Origin: Candidatus Veblenbacteria bacterium
Lineage (GTDB): Bacteria; Patescibacteriota; Patescibacteriia; Veblenbacterales; UBA10138
Direction: 5' to 3'
Assembly (NCBI GenBank): GCA_030700105.1
Contig: JAUYKG010000004.1
Coordinates: 1 to 44,774 of the forward strand
DNA: 44,774 nt
How positions within the stretch are numbered: the first letter of the stretch is position 1; every line of letters starts with the position of its first letter. Below the pieces are notes generated by a model that had not been told where the DNA came from, did no database searches, and worked only from the letters and a program-made list of their open reading frames with translations. Position numbers and translations under genes: made by a program. This document shows, piece after piece, positions 1-9,094 of this stretch.

Positions 1-90
1 GCTCTACACTGAGCCTCCGACAGGGCGGCAAATACTAAGCTCATGGAACACTCTTAACCCAGCCCCCAAACAGTCTTGGTTCCTCAAGGG

Positions 91-119
91 TTGACAAATT
101 CAGAGTTTTGATGTATGTT
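91..119 (+). promoter_or_regulatory. sigma70-like promoter, TTGACA-N17-TATGTT, upstream of the structured RNA/leader
   Basis: TTGACA at 91-96, 17 nt spacer, TATGTT at 114-119. Confidence 0.6.
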
Positions 120-155
120 TATATGATTTGAACATTAACAACTTGAAGAGCAGTG

Positions 156-320
156 CTTCGTTCCCACCACCCTATGGAGGGGAGAAGCGGTTGGCAGCAG
201 CTTACGGGTTGGTTCCCGCCAGAGGGGCGGACACTAACCTTAGGCTACGAGCCAATCGTCCGGTGTACTGGCCTTCGGGCAAAGGTACACCACTTCTCCT
301 TCAGGGTAGTGGGAATGAAG
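156..320 (+). ncRNA. Structured RNA candidate (5' leader/riboswitch-like or stand-alone ncRNA), identity unknown
   Basis: Long-range stem CTTCGTTCCCACCACCCT (156-173) with AGGGTAGTGGGAATGAAG (303-320), inner stem GGAGAAG (181-187)/CTTCTCC (293-299), two internal hairpin domains including GTGTAC...GCC-TTCG-GGC...GTACAC. Confidence 0.6.
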
Positions 321-370
321 GAATTAAATAAATTAAAAACAAAATATAAACAATCTTTGAGGAGTAAAAA

Positions 371-772
371 ATGAAAAAATCATTCAAGAAAGCGGGCGTT
401 TTTTCGCTTGATCTACTGGTCTTCTTGAGCCCTCTAGCTATAGCAGTTGTTGTAGGTTCTATACTTGCGGGTGGATATAACAAGTTCAATAGTACAACCC
501 AAATGTACATAGCCTATGACGCTGCAATTTTAGCTTTTATTCTGTGGGCGGTCGTTACCTACTTAATGACAAAACTCAGGCGGAGTTGGAGATACGCGAC
601 CGGCATGCTAGCAATCAGTTTTATATTAACTGCCTGCCTCTCACTCATTGAGAGATACGAGACTGGTACGGCAATAATATTTGGTATGCTGTTAATATTC
701 GCCATAGCCTCCTTAATAACTGGCTGGAGCGAGATTAAAAATTGGACCTACCACCGAATAAAAAAACAGTAA
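371..772 (+). CDS. Small hypothetical multi-pass membrane protein
   Basis: ORF with GAGGAG Shine-Dalgarno ~10 nt upstream; several hydrophobic segments; followed by a terminator. Confidence 0.7.
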   Translation: MKKSFKKAGVFSLDLLVFLSPLAIAVVVGSILAGGYNKFNSTTQMYIAYDAAILAFILWAVVTYLMTKLRRSWRYATGMLAISFILTACLSLIERYETGTAIIFGMLLIFAIASLITGWSEIKNWTYHRIKKQ

Positions 773-780
773 AAAACTCT

Positions 781-818
781 AAAGGATTTCCAACTACCTT
801 GGCGGAAATCCTTTTTTT
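781..818 (+). terminator. Intrinsic terminator
   Basis: AAAGGATTTCC ... GGAAATCCTTT followed by T tract. Confidence 0.85.
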
Positions 819-853
819 AATTTTCACAAATTACCACTAAGCGGCCTTAACTC

Positions 854-881
854 TGTACTAACGTGTTAACACGTTAGTACA
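854..881. repeat. 28-bp perfect palindrome TGTACTAACGTGTTAACACGTTAGTACA
   Basis: Exact reverse-complement symmetry read from sequence. Confidence 0.9.
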
Positions 882-921
882 AATGCCAGCCGAAAATATA
901 ACCTCTACTCTCTCAGCCAAT

Positions 922-1605
922 TTAGGTGCCAAACCTACGCTGGCGGTCGCTAAACCAGGCCAAAGCTTTATCCAACTCAACCTCGTTAAAATCAGGGAAC
1001 AACGTAGGCGTAAAATAGAGCTCGGAATAGGCCGATTCCCAGAGCAAAAAGTTGGACAAGCGCTGTTCGCCTGAGGTGCGAATAATAAGGTCGGCTGGCG
1101 GAAGCTCTGCCGTGCTCAGAGCGCTTTTTAATTTTTCAGCTGTAAGCTTTGATAAATCATTATCTGCTTGAGCGAGTTGCTGAACTGCCTCCACAATTTC
1201 CTGCTGACCGCCGTAGTTAATGCATGCCACTACCGTACCCTTGGTACCAGCTCTAGTTTCTTGCTCAGCCGTTACCATAAGCTTAAGTAAACGTGGCGAT
1301 AGCTTTTCCTTGCCGCCGGCAAACATTAAATGTATGGAATCGCGCTTAAAATCCGCTACATCATTGGCCAAGCCCTGTTCCAATAAAGCCATAAGATAAC
1401 TAACTTCCTCCGCGGACCTATTCCAGTTCTCGCGCGAGAATAGGTAAAAGCTCGCCCACCTAACCCCACGGTCGAACAGCCAGCGCGCTAATTCTTTGAC
1501 TCGGGCATAGCCAACCCGATGCCCCTCCAGGGTAGGCAAGCCCTGCCGCTTTGCCCAGCGGCGATTGCCGTCCACTATAACTCCCACGTGAACTGGTGCT
1601 GACAT
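922..1605 (-). CDS. uppS: Isoprenyl transferase / undecaprenyl diphosphate synthase
   Basis: VGVIVDGNRRWAKRQGLPTLEGHRVGYARVKEL, FSRENWNRS, C-terminal ELYFTPTLFPDF motifs. Confidence 0.93.
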   Translation of the reverse strand: MSAPVHVGVIVDGNRRWAKRQGLPTLEGHRVGYARVKELARWLFDRGVRWASFYLFSRENWNRSAEEVSYLMALLEQGLANDVADFKRDSIHLMFAGGKEKLSPRLLKLMVTAEQETRAGTKGTVVACINYGGQQEIVEAVQQLAQADNDLSKLTAEKLKSALSTAELPPADLIIRTSGEQRLSNFLLWESAYSELYFTPTLFPDFNEVELDKALAWFSDRQRRFGT

Positions 1606-1609
1606 AGAA

Positions 1610-2143
1610 TTAGAATGCTTCTACCGCCAGCCACCACCCAAGCGCCAGTAAACAAGCGCCTGAGAACAATAAGGTAATCTTAGCTACGCCGCGGCCAGGT
1701 GCATCCGCCTCGGTACGCACCAAAACAAACAAGGCCAACGCCACAGCGGCCAACGGCAGCAGTACATTCAAGACTACTACGAGAATAAAGGGCACTGCAG
1801 CTACCAGAACAAGCAGTAAACCCCGAAAGCCGGCCACATACAGAGCGGACGACAGCCAGAATACAACCGAGGGAACCGTCGCGGCCAGGGCCAGCCAAGC
1901 CACTCCGCCATACCCTTTCATACTTGTAGCGAGCGAAACTGGCGCAGTGAAAACCTCGGGCACGAACGCGGCAGGTTCGCTACTGGCATGAGTAGCTGTC
2001 GGCGGCGGAGCAGGTTCGGCTGCCAACACCGGGGCAGGCTCCACCCTTGACGGAGGGGCAGACTCGGTAACCACTGGAGCAGGCCCACTATTCATATCCT
2101 GCTGTAAGCGCCGGGTCACTTGGTTGTTGACGTTCTCAAACAT
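1610..2143 (-). CDS. Hypothetical membrane protein with Pro/Ala-rich N-terminal linker
   Basis: ORF; PAPVxAEPAPPP low-complexity region then TM helices. Confidence 0.6.
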   Translation of the reverse strand: MFENVNNQVTRRLQQDMNSGPAPVVTESAPPSRVEPAPVLAAEPAPPPTATHASSEPAAFVPEVFTAPVSLATSMKGYGGVAWLALAATVPSVVFWLSSALYVAGFRGLLLVLVAAVPFILVVVLNVLLPLAAVALALFVLVRTEADAPGRGVAKITLLFSGACLLALGWWLAVEAF

Positions 2144-2165
2144 AGAATTCCACCGTCACTGAAAG

Positions 2166-4112
2166 CTACGGTGCGTACCGCACCAGATAGATAAATCCGG
2201 CTGTGTCATCCGAGATGAGCAAACCACCCTGGTAGTTTACCACTCCCACGGGCCGGCCGCGCACCGTGCTACCCTGAAACCATCCAGTAACAAAATCCTC
2301 CACCGCACCGCTCTGACGATTGACCATAAAAACCTTATACCCGTCGGGTGGCTGACGGTTCCATGAACCGTGGGCCGCCACAAACACGTTACCTTGGTAC
2401 TGGGAAGGAAATTCGCTCCCCGTGTACACCGCTAAGCCCAAGGGCGCATTGTGGGCCGGCAGTTTAGCTAAGGGCGCCTGGCTGTCGGCGCAAGGATCAC
2501 GAATGTACACATTCTTATCGAAATCAGAATCGTGCACCCGGTCGCCGTAACAAATAGGCCAGCCATAATTGCCACCTTCTTGAATAACGTTCACCTCTTC
2601 AGGTGGAATAGCATTACCGAGCTCGTCGCGGCCATTATCCGTACCGTAAATAACGCCTTCATATTCCACAAAATCAACCGTGTTCCTGAGGCCCTTGGCA
2701 AAAGTGGCGCACGAGCTGCCGTCTAACTCACAGCGGGTTATGGCCGCTCGCCTTTCGTCTTGCTCGTGGCAGACGTTACAACTCGAGCCCACCGCTACGT
2801 ACAGCTTATCGCCAATCACCTTTACGGTCCTGGTCCAATGGCCGCCAGTGGGGAGTTGCACGATGCGCTGCACTGAACCATCATCGGCCACGTGGTCTTG
2901 ATTATCATCGCGCATACTCCACACGCCATCCTCGGCCGCCACAAAGGCGGTATTACCTTGGAATGCTATGTTGTGCGGCCGCTTGAGCCCGCTCACGAAC
3001 GTGGTAGCCAGGTCAGCACGCCCATCGGCATTGGTATCCCTCAGAACTGCTATCCTGCCTTCGCGCGGTACCCCGAGGTACACAGCCTCGCCGCGCACCG
3101 TCATAAGCCTGGGGCCAGTACCGGGACCAGGTGCGGACACGCGCTGGCTAGACCATTCATCGCTAAAAACGGTAATTACAAACCCTGGCGGAAGCTTAAG
3201 GAACGATAGCGCGGGGTCCGAGGTGGGTTGGGGTGCTGAGGACGAAGGCTCAGCAGGTTGTTCAGGTGTTTCCGCGGTTTCGCCGGGCGCTACAGGAACA
3301 AATGCCGGCGGCACCACAGGGCGCAAGCTCAGGTAGTGGTAACTGTAATACCCTGCGGCCAAAACAACAGCCACCACCACTATAAGCCAAAGCACCACCC
3401 GACCACCAAGTAAATGATGCGGGGAAGATTGGTTTGGTGCCTGAGCCTGGTTACGCTTACGCACAAACTGACTTATGATCATTGAACCACGCAAACCAAT
3501 AACACCCAAATCAATGGCCGATAGCACCAGTCTCCCCGGCGGTAGGCCGGTACCTTGCGCCAGCCAAGCCAACCACACTTCGTGCTCCATAAGATAAGCA
3601 CGAATAACGAACAACACCAAGGCTACGTACCCCAAACGCAAATATTGCCGCCAGCGCGCCGGCCCCAGGACTTGCATCATCTTGGTGTTCGAGATTATCG
3701 CCATGCCAGCCAGGATAGCCATGGCCGCCAACCCCAGAAGCACCTCCGGCTCGTTCCAGTACTGCCACAGGCCCCAGCTGTAACGCTCGGGGTACAAGAG
3801 CACGAGCGAAACCGAATACGCCAGCGCCCCATAAAAACCCACCAGCCCCAGGTACTTGCGGTAGCCAAGCTTGGTATCCAAAAAATCAAAGTAGTAGCAA
3901 AAGCCGGAGAGGACGAAAGAAGCGGCAATGAGTACGCCAGCCGTACTCGCCAACGCTTTGGAGAACATAAACCAGCTCACGGTATCGCCGACCCCGAGCT
4001 GATACAACCAGCTCAACACAAAAACCACTCCGGCCGCCAGGCAAGAATTGCGCCACAAGCGACGTTTTATACCAGAGGCGTGAATACCGACTGGTGCTAC
4101 TCCTAGTTCCAT
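2166..4112 (-). CDS. Multi-TM membrane domain fused to PQQ-type glucose/sorbosone dehydrogenase-like beta-propeller
   Basis: N-terminal hydrophobic helices; C-terminal GFVITVFSDEW...RPHNIAFQGNTAFVAAEDGVW...GNYGWPICYGD...AHGSWNRQPPDGYKV; CNVCH motif. Start set at MELG because TGGTATACT lies just upstream. Confidence 0.75.
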   Translation of the reverse strand: MELGVAPVGIHASGIKRRLWRNSCLAAGVVFVLSWLYQLGVGDTVSWFMFSKALASTAGVLIAASFVLSGFCYYFDFLDTKLGYRKYLGLVGFYGALAYSVSLVLLYPERYSWGLWQYWNEPEVLLGLAAMAILAGMAIISNTKMMQVLGPARWRQYLRLGYVALVLFVIRAYLMEHEVWLAWLAQGTGLPPGRLVLSAIDLGVIGLRGSMIISQFVRKRNQAQAPNQSSPHHLLGGRVVLWLIVVVAVVLAAGYYSYHYLSLRPVVPPAFVPVAPGETAETPEQPAEPSSSAPQPTSDPALSFLKLPPGFVITVFSDEWSSQRVSAPGPGTGPRLMTVRGEAVYLGVPREGRIAVLRDTNADGRADLATTFVSGLKRPHNIAFQGNTAFVAAEDGVWSMRDDNQDHVADDGSVQRIVQLPTGGHWTRTVKVIGDKLYVAVGSSCNVCHEQDERRAAITRCELDGSSCATFAKGLRNTVDFVEYEGVIYGTDNGRDELGNAIPPEEVNVIQEGGNYGWPICYGDRVHDSDFDKNVYIRDPCADSQAPLAKLPAHNAPLGLAVYTGSEFPSQYQGNVFVAAHGSWNRQPPDGYKVFMVNRQSGAVEDFVTGWFQGSTVRGRPVGVVNYQGGLLISDDTAGFIYLVRYAP

Positions 4113-4197
4113 AAAGTTAAGTATACCACGCCAATTCCACACCTTACCGTTGTCAAAGCAGCTAGATTTTGCTAGGCTAGCTGGTGCTCTGTTGCAT

Positions 4198-4274
4198 CGG
4201 GGTGTGGCGCAGTTGGCTAGCGCGCAGCGTTCGGGTCGCTGAGGCCGTGGGTTCGAGTCCCACCACCCCGACCA
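4198..4274 (+). tRNA. tRNA-Pro(CGG)
   Basis: CGGGGTG/CACCCCG acceptor, anticodon loop TTCGGGT, T-arm GTGGG-TTCGAGT-CCCAC, encoded CCA. Confidence 0.93.
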
Positions 4275-4279
4275 CGAAA

Positions 4280-4315
4280 GAATGTTTGACCTTTGTGGTC
4301 AAGCATTTTTTTGTT
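4280..4315 (+). terminator. Intrinsic terminator after tRNA-Pro
   Basis: AATGTTTGACC...GGTCAAGCATT + T7. Confidence 0.7.
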
Positions 4316-4421
4316 TGTTAACATGGGGTTTGAAGGGCAGGAGCGAAACAAACCACCCTGGGCGGAGCAGTTGAGCGACGCCGAAAGCGAGCGAGCGTAG
4401 CTTTCGGCGCTGCCCAGGACA

Positions 4422-4441
4422 GAGTCCCACCACCCCGACCA
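4422..4441 (+). repeat. 20-bp exact duplicate of the tRNA-Pro 3' end (GAGTCCCACCACCCCGACCA)
   Basis: Identical to 4255-4274; followed by another hairpin terminator at ~4445-4475. Confidence 0.9.
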
Positions 4442-4522
4442 GACAAAAAGATTTCACCATGGTGGAATCTTTTTATATACTTGAATAAAACCGATTTAAC
4501 CTCCTTTAACAATATGGCACCT

Positions 4523-5506
4523 TTATTCTTTAAACAGCTCCCGCGCTGTTTGCCAATAGGCAGGTTCGCCCAAACTATCTTTGGCATAATACCACCATTC
4601 CACCCCCCACAAAAAACCTTCCTCAAAACCAGTACGCCGGAACACGGCTATGTTGTCGTTGAACCTTTCCAGGCTTAGTGAATTCTGAGCCTCTGCCAAA
4701 GAGAGTGAGAGTGGGCCGCGGGGGGCCCAGGGCTCAAGCTGTAACTCGCTCACAACGGTTTTTTTAACAAAAGGGGAAATAAGCGCCGCCTTTAAGCGAT
4801 AGTAGTAAGCTGGCCAAGGATAACTAAAATACCCAAAGACCGGGTTCCACGTTACCCGGTAAAAGGTTACGCCCTGCTCATCCGCCAAACGGCCCGTTTC
4901 CCACCACGAGGACAGCTCGCCTGAATCGGTGAGCATAATGGGTCGGGTTGGGTCCAAGCGACGCAGGAAGGCAATCTCCTGGCGTAGCCGATGCGTATTG
5001 GGTTGCAAACACGTGCCATAAGCAAAAAGCGGCTCGTTCTCCAATTGCCAGCGGGTAATAGCGGGCTCGACGCGGTAGTGCTCCACCACCGCCTCAACCA
5101 TTTTAAATTGCCTCTCGGTCATCTCGTCCGGCGTTAATTCTGCCAGCCACTTCGGGTCGTGGCACTCGGGCCAACGCGGCAACTTCCTACCCACCGCCAA
5201 GGTAACGGTTGCCCCGGCCGCGCGCGCGGCAGCTATGTACCCATCGAGTTCGCCAAAAGTAAATTCTCCTGGCGCGGGTTCGATTTCATTCCAGTTAGCT
5301 TGCAACCTCAGGTGGGAAGGGGAGAAATCGCGAATGATATTACTGAACAGCTCCCCCGGCTCCAGCCCCAGGTACCGTGCGTGCGCCGGCGAAAATGTTA
5401 TCACCCAGCGAGGGGAAGACGTAAACGGCAATTTCCGTTCTAGCACCGCGCCAATCAGCACAGTTACGGCAAGCGGCACCGCTACAATCCAAATCAGGTA
5501 CCGCAT
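4523..5506 (-). CDS. Membrane-anchored glycoside hydrolase-like TIM-barrel protein
   Basis: HLRLQANWNEIEPAPGEFTFGELD and WQLENEPLFAYG motifs; N-terminal signal/TM segment. Confidence 0.65.
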   Translation of the reverse strand: MRYLIWIVAVPLAVTVLIGAVLERKLPFTSSPRWVITFSPAHARYLGLEPGELFSNIIRDFSPSHLRLQANWNEIEPAPGEFTFGELDGYIAAARAAGATVTLAVGRKLPRWPECHDPKWLAELTPDEMTERQFKMVEAVVEHYRVEPAITRWQLENEPLFAYGTCLQPNTHRLRQEIAFLRRLDPTRPIMLTDSGELSSWWETGRLADEQGVTFYRVTWNPVFGYFSYPWPAYYYRLKAALISPFVKKTVVSELQLEPWAPRGPLSLSLAEAQNSLSLERFNDNIAVFRRTGFEEGFLWGVEWWYYAKDSLGEPAYWQTARELFKE

Positions 5507-5510
5507 AATG

Positions 5511-6407
5511 CTACCAACTTAGCCACCACAGCCCACCTACGATTAATACCGTGCCCAGAACCTTACGCACGAGCGCCGCTCCCGAGAATTGCTCACGGAA
5601 TAAGGTGGGCCAGCGGTATGACACCAAGACTGCCAGCAAGAGGATAAAAACATACTGCATGCCTTGGAGCGCCTCCACTAATGTTACGCTCGCCAGCGAA
5701 ACGGCGTAACTATTTAGCACACCAGCCAAGGCCCCAGCTGCCTGCCCGCCCATAAAGCTAAACCTAAGCCCGTTCGAGGTCTTGCCCACCATATGACCAA
5801 ACGAGGACCAAGTGCCGGGAATGGCCAAGAGTGCCAAGCTGCTCACAAAACCACCCAAGCGTGTAACTACCAAACCAGTCACAAAACTCACCTCACCAAA
5901 GGCCAGCTTAAGGAACACGTAGGCCAAACCGAATAAGGCGCTCGAGGCTGTGGCCAACACGAGTGCCCGCACGCTCAGCCCGCCCGGGCCGCCTACCATT
6001 AAGAACCCACCCAGTACTAGTACCAAGAAGGCCGCTACCTGCGAAGGTTCCAAGCGCTCGCCAATGAGAAAGAACGAAGCCCCAAAAACAAAGAGTGGGT
6101 TCAAACTGCCAATGTAGGCCGGCACGCGCGAAGCCTCCCCTTGCTTGAGGACGGTGAACAAGGACCAAAGCGCGGCGGTGAAACAGGCACCAGAACCCAA
6201 ACCATACCACCAACCGAGCAAGGAGGGATTGTGCCAGCCAAAAGGCACCAGCACAAGCGCCAGGAGCCCGAGGCAGGAAATAGCAAACGTATAAACGGCC
6301 GGGTTGTCCAGGCGCTCACGCTTTAAAAGCGACTTGTCGACAATGGCGACAATCGCATTAAAGAAATATCCAATGGCAGCCCAACCAATCCAACCCATAA
6401 CGTTCAC
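5511..6407 (-). CDS. EamA/DMT-superfamily transporter
   Basis: ~10 TM helices; ALWSLFTVLKQGEASRVPAYIGSLNPLFVFGASFFLIGERL. Confidence 0.75.
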   Translation of the reverse strand: MNVMGWIGWAAIGYFFNAIVAIVDKSLLKRERLDNPAVYTFAISCLGLLALVLVPFGWHNPSLLGWWYGLGSGACFTAALWSLFTVLKQGEASRVPAYIGSLNPLFVFGASFFLIGERLEPSQVAAFLVLVLGGFLMVGGPGGLSVRALVLATASSALFGLAYVFLKLAFGEVSFVTGLVVTRLGGFVSSLALLAIPGTWSSFGHMVGKTSNGLRFSFMGGQAAGALAGVLNSYAVSLASVTLVEALQGMQYVFILLLAVLVSYRWPTLFREQFSGAALVRKVLGTVLIVGGLWWLSW

Positions 6408-6429
6408 AGATAGTTTACACCGTTGTAGC

Positions 6430-7665
6430 CTACACCTCTAGGCCCGCTCGCTTAAGCTTGTCTCGCCCACAGTAAGTAGCATACACCTCCGCTGCGGGGC
6501 GGGGCGTGCGGACAAAGCTCTGCCGATCAACTGCTACCAACCCGAACCTAGGGCTAAACCCCTTATCCCACTCAAAATTATCCATAAGCGACCAATAAAA
6601 ATAGCCGCGCACGTCCACACCCTGCTCCTTGACGCGCAACAACGCAGCCAGTGAACGTTCAAGAAAATTCGTACGTTGTGCTTCGCTCACCGGCGCTATA
6701 CCGTTCTCTGTAACGTAGAGTGGCAACCCATAGCGCTGCCAGGAGAACCTTAACAGATCATCTAAACCTTCGGGGTACACTTCCCACCCCAAGGCTGAAA
6801 CCTCATGCCCAAGCTTCTTGGGATCGGCGAACGATACCCACCCGCGTCTGGGGTTCAGGCTCAGCCGAGCGCGCTGGTGAAAGTAGTAATTCAGGCCAAT
6901 AAAATCGTGGCAACCGGCGGTTAAATTCATAAGCCACCGGTTCCAGAACCAATCGGCCCGCTCCGCCGCCCACTGATCCAGCACAAACCGGACTCTCAAG
7001 GGGGCAAGAGAGAGAAAGTTGTGCGCCAAGCCTACCTGAGCTTGGGACAACAATTCGTGAATAATACGGTAGGCAGCCCGGTGCGCCTCAGACAGACGTT
7101 CAACCACCTTGCGCATGCGCTGGCGAGAACGCACGGCTGGCGGCCAATGACCATAGAGGTAGGCCTCGGTAGCCAGCACCAACGGCTCGTTAATGGTAAG
7201 CCACAGATCAACCTGGTCGCCGAACTCAGTCACCACCCGGCGCACGTAACGTTCAAAATACGGCACAGCCTGCGCACACTCCCACCCTCCCTGCCGTGCC
7301 AACCAGGTGGGCAAGGTGAAGTGGTTCAGGGTTAAACATATTTTTAGCCCACACTCACGAAGCGAGTTAAATACCTGGTGGTAGTGGGCAATGGCTTCCT
7401 CACTCCAATTACCCGCCTCCGGCTCCAGCCTGCCCCACTCCAAGGATAAGCGGTGTGCGTTCTGCCCCAAGCTCTTGGCCAAGCGGAAATCTTCGGCAAA
7501 TCGTTCGTAGTGTTGCACGGCCTGGCCGCACTGCTCAAGCCCTTGTCTGTGCTCCCACTCGTACCAATCGCTCCAGACATTGCCGCCCTCCACTTGATAG
7601 GACGAGGTAGCCGCCCCCCACCAAAACGAAGGCTCTCCTCCACCAAACCTGGCTGGTCCCGGCAT
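6430..7665 (-). CDS. Glycoside hydrolase family 1 (beta-glucosidase-like)
   Basis: WWGAATSSYQVEGG, LTINEPL, YVTENGIA, GYFYWSLMDNFEWDKGFSPRFGLV. Confidence 0.93.
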   Translation of the reverse strand: MPGPARFGGGEPSFWWGAATSSYQVEGGNVWSDWYEWEHRQGLEQCGQAVQHYERFAEDFRLAKSLGQNAHRLSLEWGRLEPEAGNWSEEAIAHYHQVFNSLRECGLKICLTLNHFTLPTWLARQGGWECAQAVPYFERYVRRVVTEFGDQVDLWLTINEPLVLATEAYLYGHWPPAVRSRQRMRKVVERLSEAHRAAYRIIHELLSQAQVGLAHNFLSLAPLRVRFVLDQWAAERADWFWNRWLMNLTAGCHDFIGLNYYFHQRARLSLNPRRGWVSFADPKKLGHEVSALGWEVYPEGLDDLLRFSWQRYGLPLYVTENGIAPVSEAQRTNFLERSLAALLRVKEQGVDVRGYFYWSLMDNFEWDKGFSPRFGLVAVDRQSFVRTPRPAAEVYATYCGRDKLKRAGLEV

Positions 7666-7668
7666 AGG

Positions 7669-8610
7669 CTACAACCACCTCAAACCAATCTCAGTAAACA
7701 AGAACAGAGCATAGAAACCTATCAACACCCAGCCTTCGCGAGGCGTAAGACGACGACCAGTATAGGCCAACAGCACAAAACTCACGAGTAGCCCCACCAA
7801 GACAGCAACAAAAACATAGTACGGTGCGCCCACCGCCAGCTGCATAGGTTTAATGAACGCTAGTAAGCCAACCACGAGTGAATTGGCAAAGGCGCTGCCG
7901 ATCAAATTGCCAAATGAGAGGTCCCGTGCGCCACCCCGCCAAGAACGAAAGGCCAAGGTGAGCTCTGGTAAATTGGTCCCCAGAGAAAAGAAGAGCAACC
8001 CTGCTAAAAATGGACGAATATTGAGCTGTTGAATAAGAGGCAACGACAAATCTAGAATGAACTTGGCCATTACCACCACCGCCACCAAGCCGAGCAAACT
8101 TAACCAGAGCACTTTAAGGTTAGAAGTACCACCCTCCAGTTTAAGCGCGGGATGAGAAGAAGTGTTTGTGCGTATGAGGTAGTACACACACAGGCCGTAG
8201 GTAAGCACTAGTACCAACCCCTCGAACGAGGTAAGCGCGCCGTCGAACATAAACCACAACGGCAGACTAATGTAAGTCACTATCAGTACCAGCTCACGGT
8301 GACGAAAACTCTCTGCCACATCGAGACCGCGATCCACTACAACGCTCACGCCAACAATAAGACCAAGCAACACCACTACCCCACCCATAAGGTTGCCGAA
8401 CGAGAGCTGCCCCACGTTCACAAGCGAAGCCTGCACACCCACAGTGAGCTCAGGCATGCTGGTGAGCACACCCAGTACCAAGCCGAGCCAGAACTGACGT
8501 ATACCTAGGTTAACGCCCAGAGTCTTTACGTTAACCATAACCACGTCAGCGGCCTTGCCGATGAGGTAAAACAACACCAGGAGGAGCGCTACGGTAGCTG
8601 TGACAGGCAT
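7669..8610 (-). CDS. Sodium/calcium exchanger family (CaCA) membrane protein
   Basis: Two alpha-repeat-like segments (GLVLGVLTSMPELTVGVQASL; GLLFFSLGTNLPELTLAFRS...NLIGSAFANSL). Confidence 0.85.
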   Translation of the reverse strand: MPVTATVALLLVLFYLIGKAADVVMVNVKTLGVNLGIRQFWLGLVLGVLTSMPELTVGVQASLVNVGQLSFGNLMGGVVVLLGLIVGVSVVVDRGLDVAESFRHRELVLIVTYISLPLWFMFDGALTSFEGLVLVLTYGLCVYYLIRTNTSSHPALKLEGGTSNLKVLWLSLLGLVAVVVMAKFILDLSLPLIQQLNIRPFLAGLLFFSLGTNLPELTLAFRSWRGGARDLSFGNLIGSAFANSLVVGLLAFIKPMQLAVGAPYYVFVAVLVGLLVSFVLLAYTGRRLTPREGWVLIGFYALFLFTEIGLRWL

Positions 8611-8631
8611 ATTAACCACAAGTATAACACA

Positions 8632-8656
8632 GCCCTCCGACGCATGATCGGAGGGC
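8632..8656 (-). terminator. Hairpin between hup and the exchanger gene
   Basis: GCCCTCCGA/TCGGAGGGC. Confidence 0.6.
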
Positions 8657-8703
8657 AGCAGAAGCTCAGACGAGGTAGTGGGCGACTACCCGACTGGTGT
8701 GTA

Positions 8704-8988
8704 CTAAAGGATTGCGTCCTTGGCAGCCTTGGCGACGCGGAACTTGACCACGGTCTTGGCCGGGATCTTGATCGCTTCACCAGTAGCAGGGTTGCGGCCC
8801 ATGCGGGCGGCCCGCTGCTTTTTGACGAGCTTACCAAGGCCTGGAATGGTGAACTCCCCTACTTTCTTGGCCTCGCTGTAGGCCAGGGAAACTAGCGTTT
8901 CCACCACCATCACCACATCCTTGCGGCTGTGGCCGGTCTTCTCCGCCAGAGCGGAGAGAACCTGAGACTTACTCATACCTTTGGCCAT
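8704..8988 (-). CDS. hup: HU family DNA-binding protein
   Basis: MAKGMSKSQVLSALAEKTGHSRKDV...FTIPGLGKLVKKQRAARMGRNPATGEAIKIPAKTVVKFRVAKAAKD. Confidence 0.95.
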   Translation of the reverse strand: MAKGMSKSQVLSALAEKTGHSRKDVVMVVETLVSLAYSEAKKVGEFTIPGLGKLVKKQRAARMGRNPATGEAIKIPAKTVVKFRVAKAAKDAIL

Positions 8989-9094
8989 ATAGGCTCCTCT
9001 CGGTTAAATAATTAGCAACCGCTAGTATAGCAAACCCCCTAAAATAGGGGAAATCCACAGGGTCAAGAGTATGGCCTGGTTCCCTGCCTGATAA

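Noticed and set aside
1-40. Possible partial tRNA on the minus strand (GGCTCAGTGTAGAGC resembles a D-arm)
   Set aside because: Only an edge fragment; U8 and acceptor pairing cannot be verified, so not called.
128-374. Short ORFs 128-331 and 153-374
   Set aside because: They lie in the structured RNA region, have no credible SD or protein motif, and overlap each other in different frames.
2532-4106. Plus-strand ORFs inside the dehydrogenase gene (2532, 2680, 2892, 2968, 3555)
   Set aside because: Antisense shadow ORFs opposite a well-supported coding sequence.
4445-4475. Second functional tRNA after tRNA-Pro
   Set aside because: Only the last 20 bp match a tRNA; no anticodon arm can be folded upstream.
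4318-4626. Minus ORF 4318-4626
   Set aside because: Covers the tRNA-tail repeat, hairpins and the end of the GH-like gene; no protein motif.
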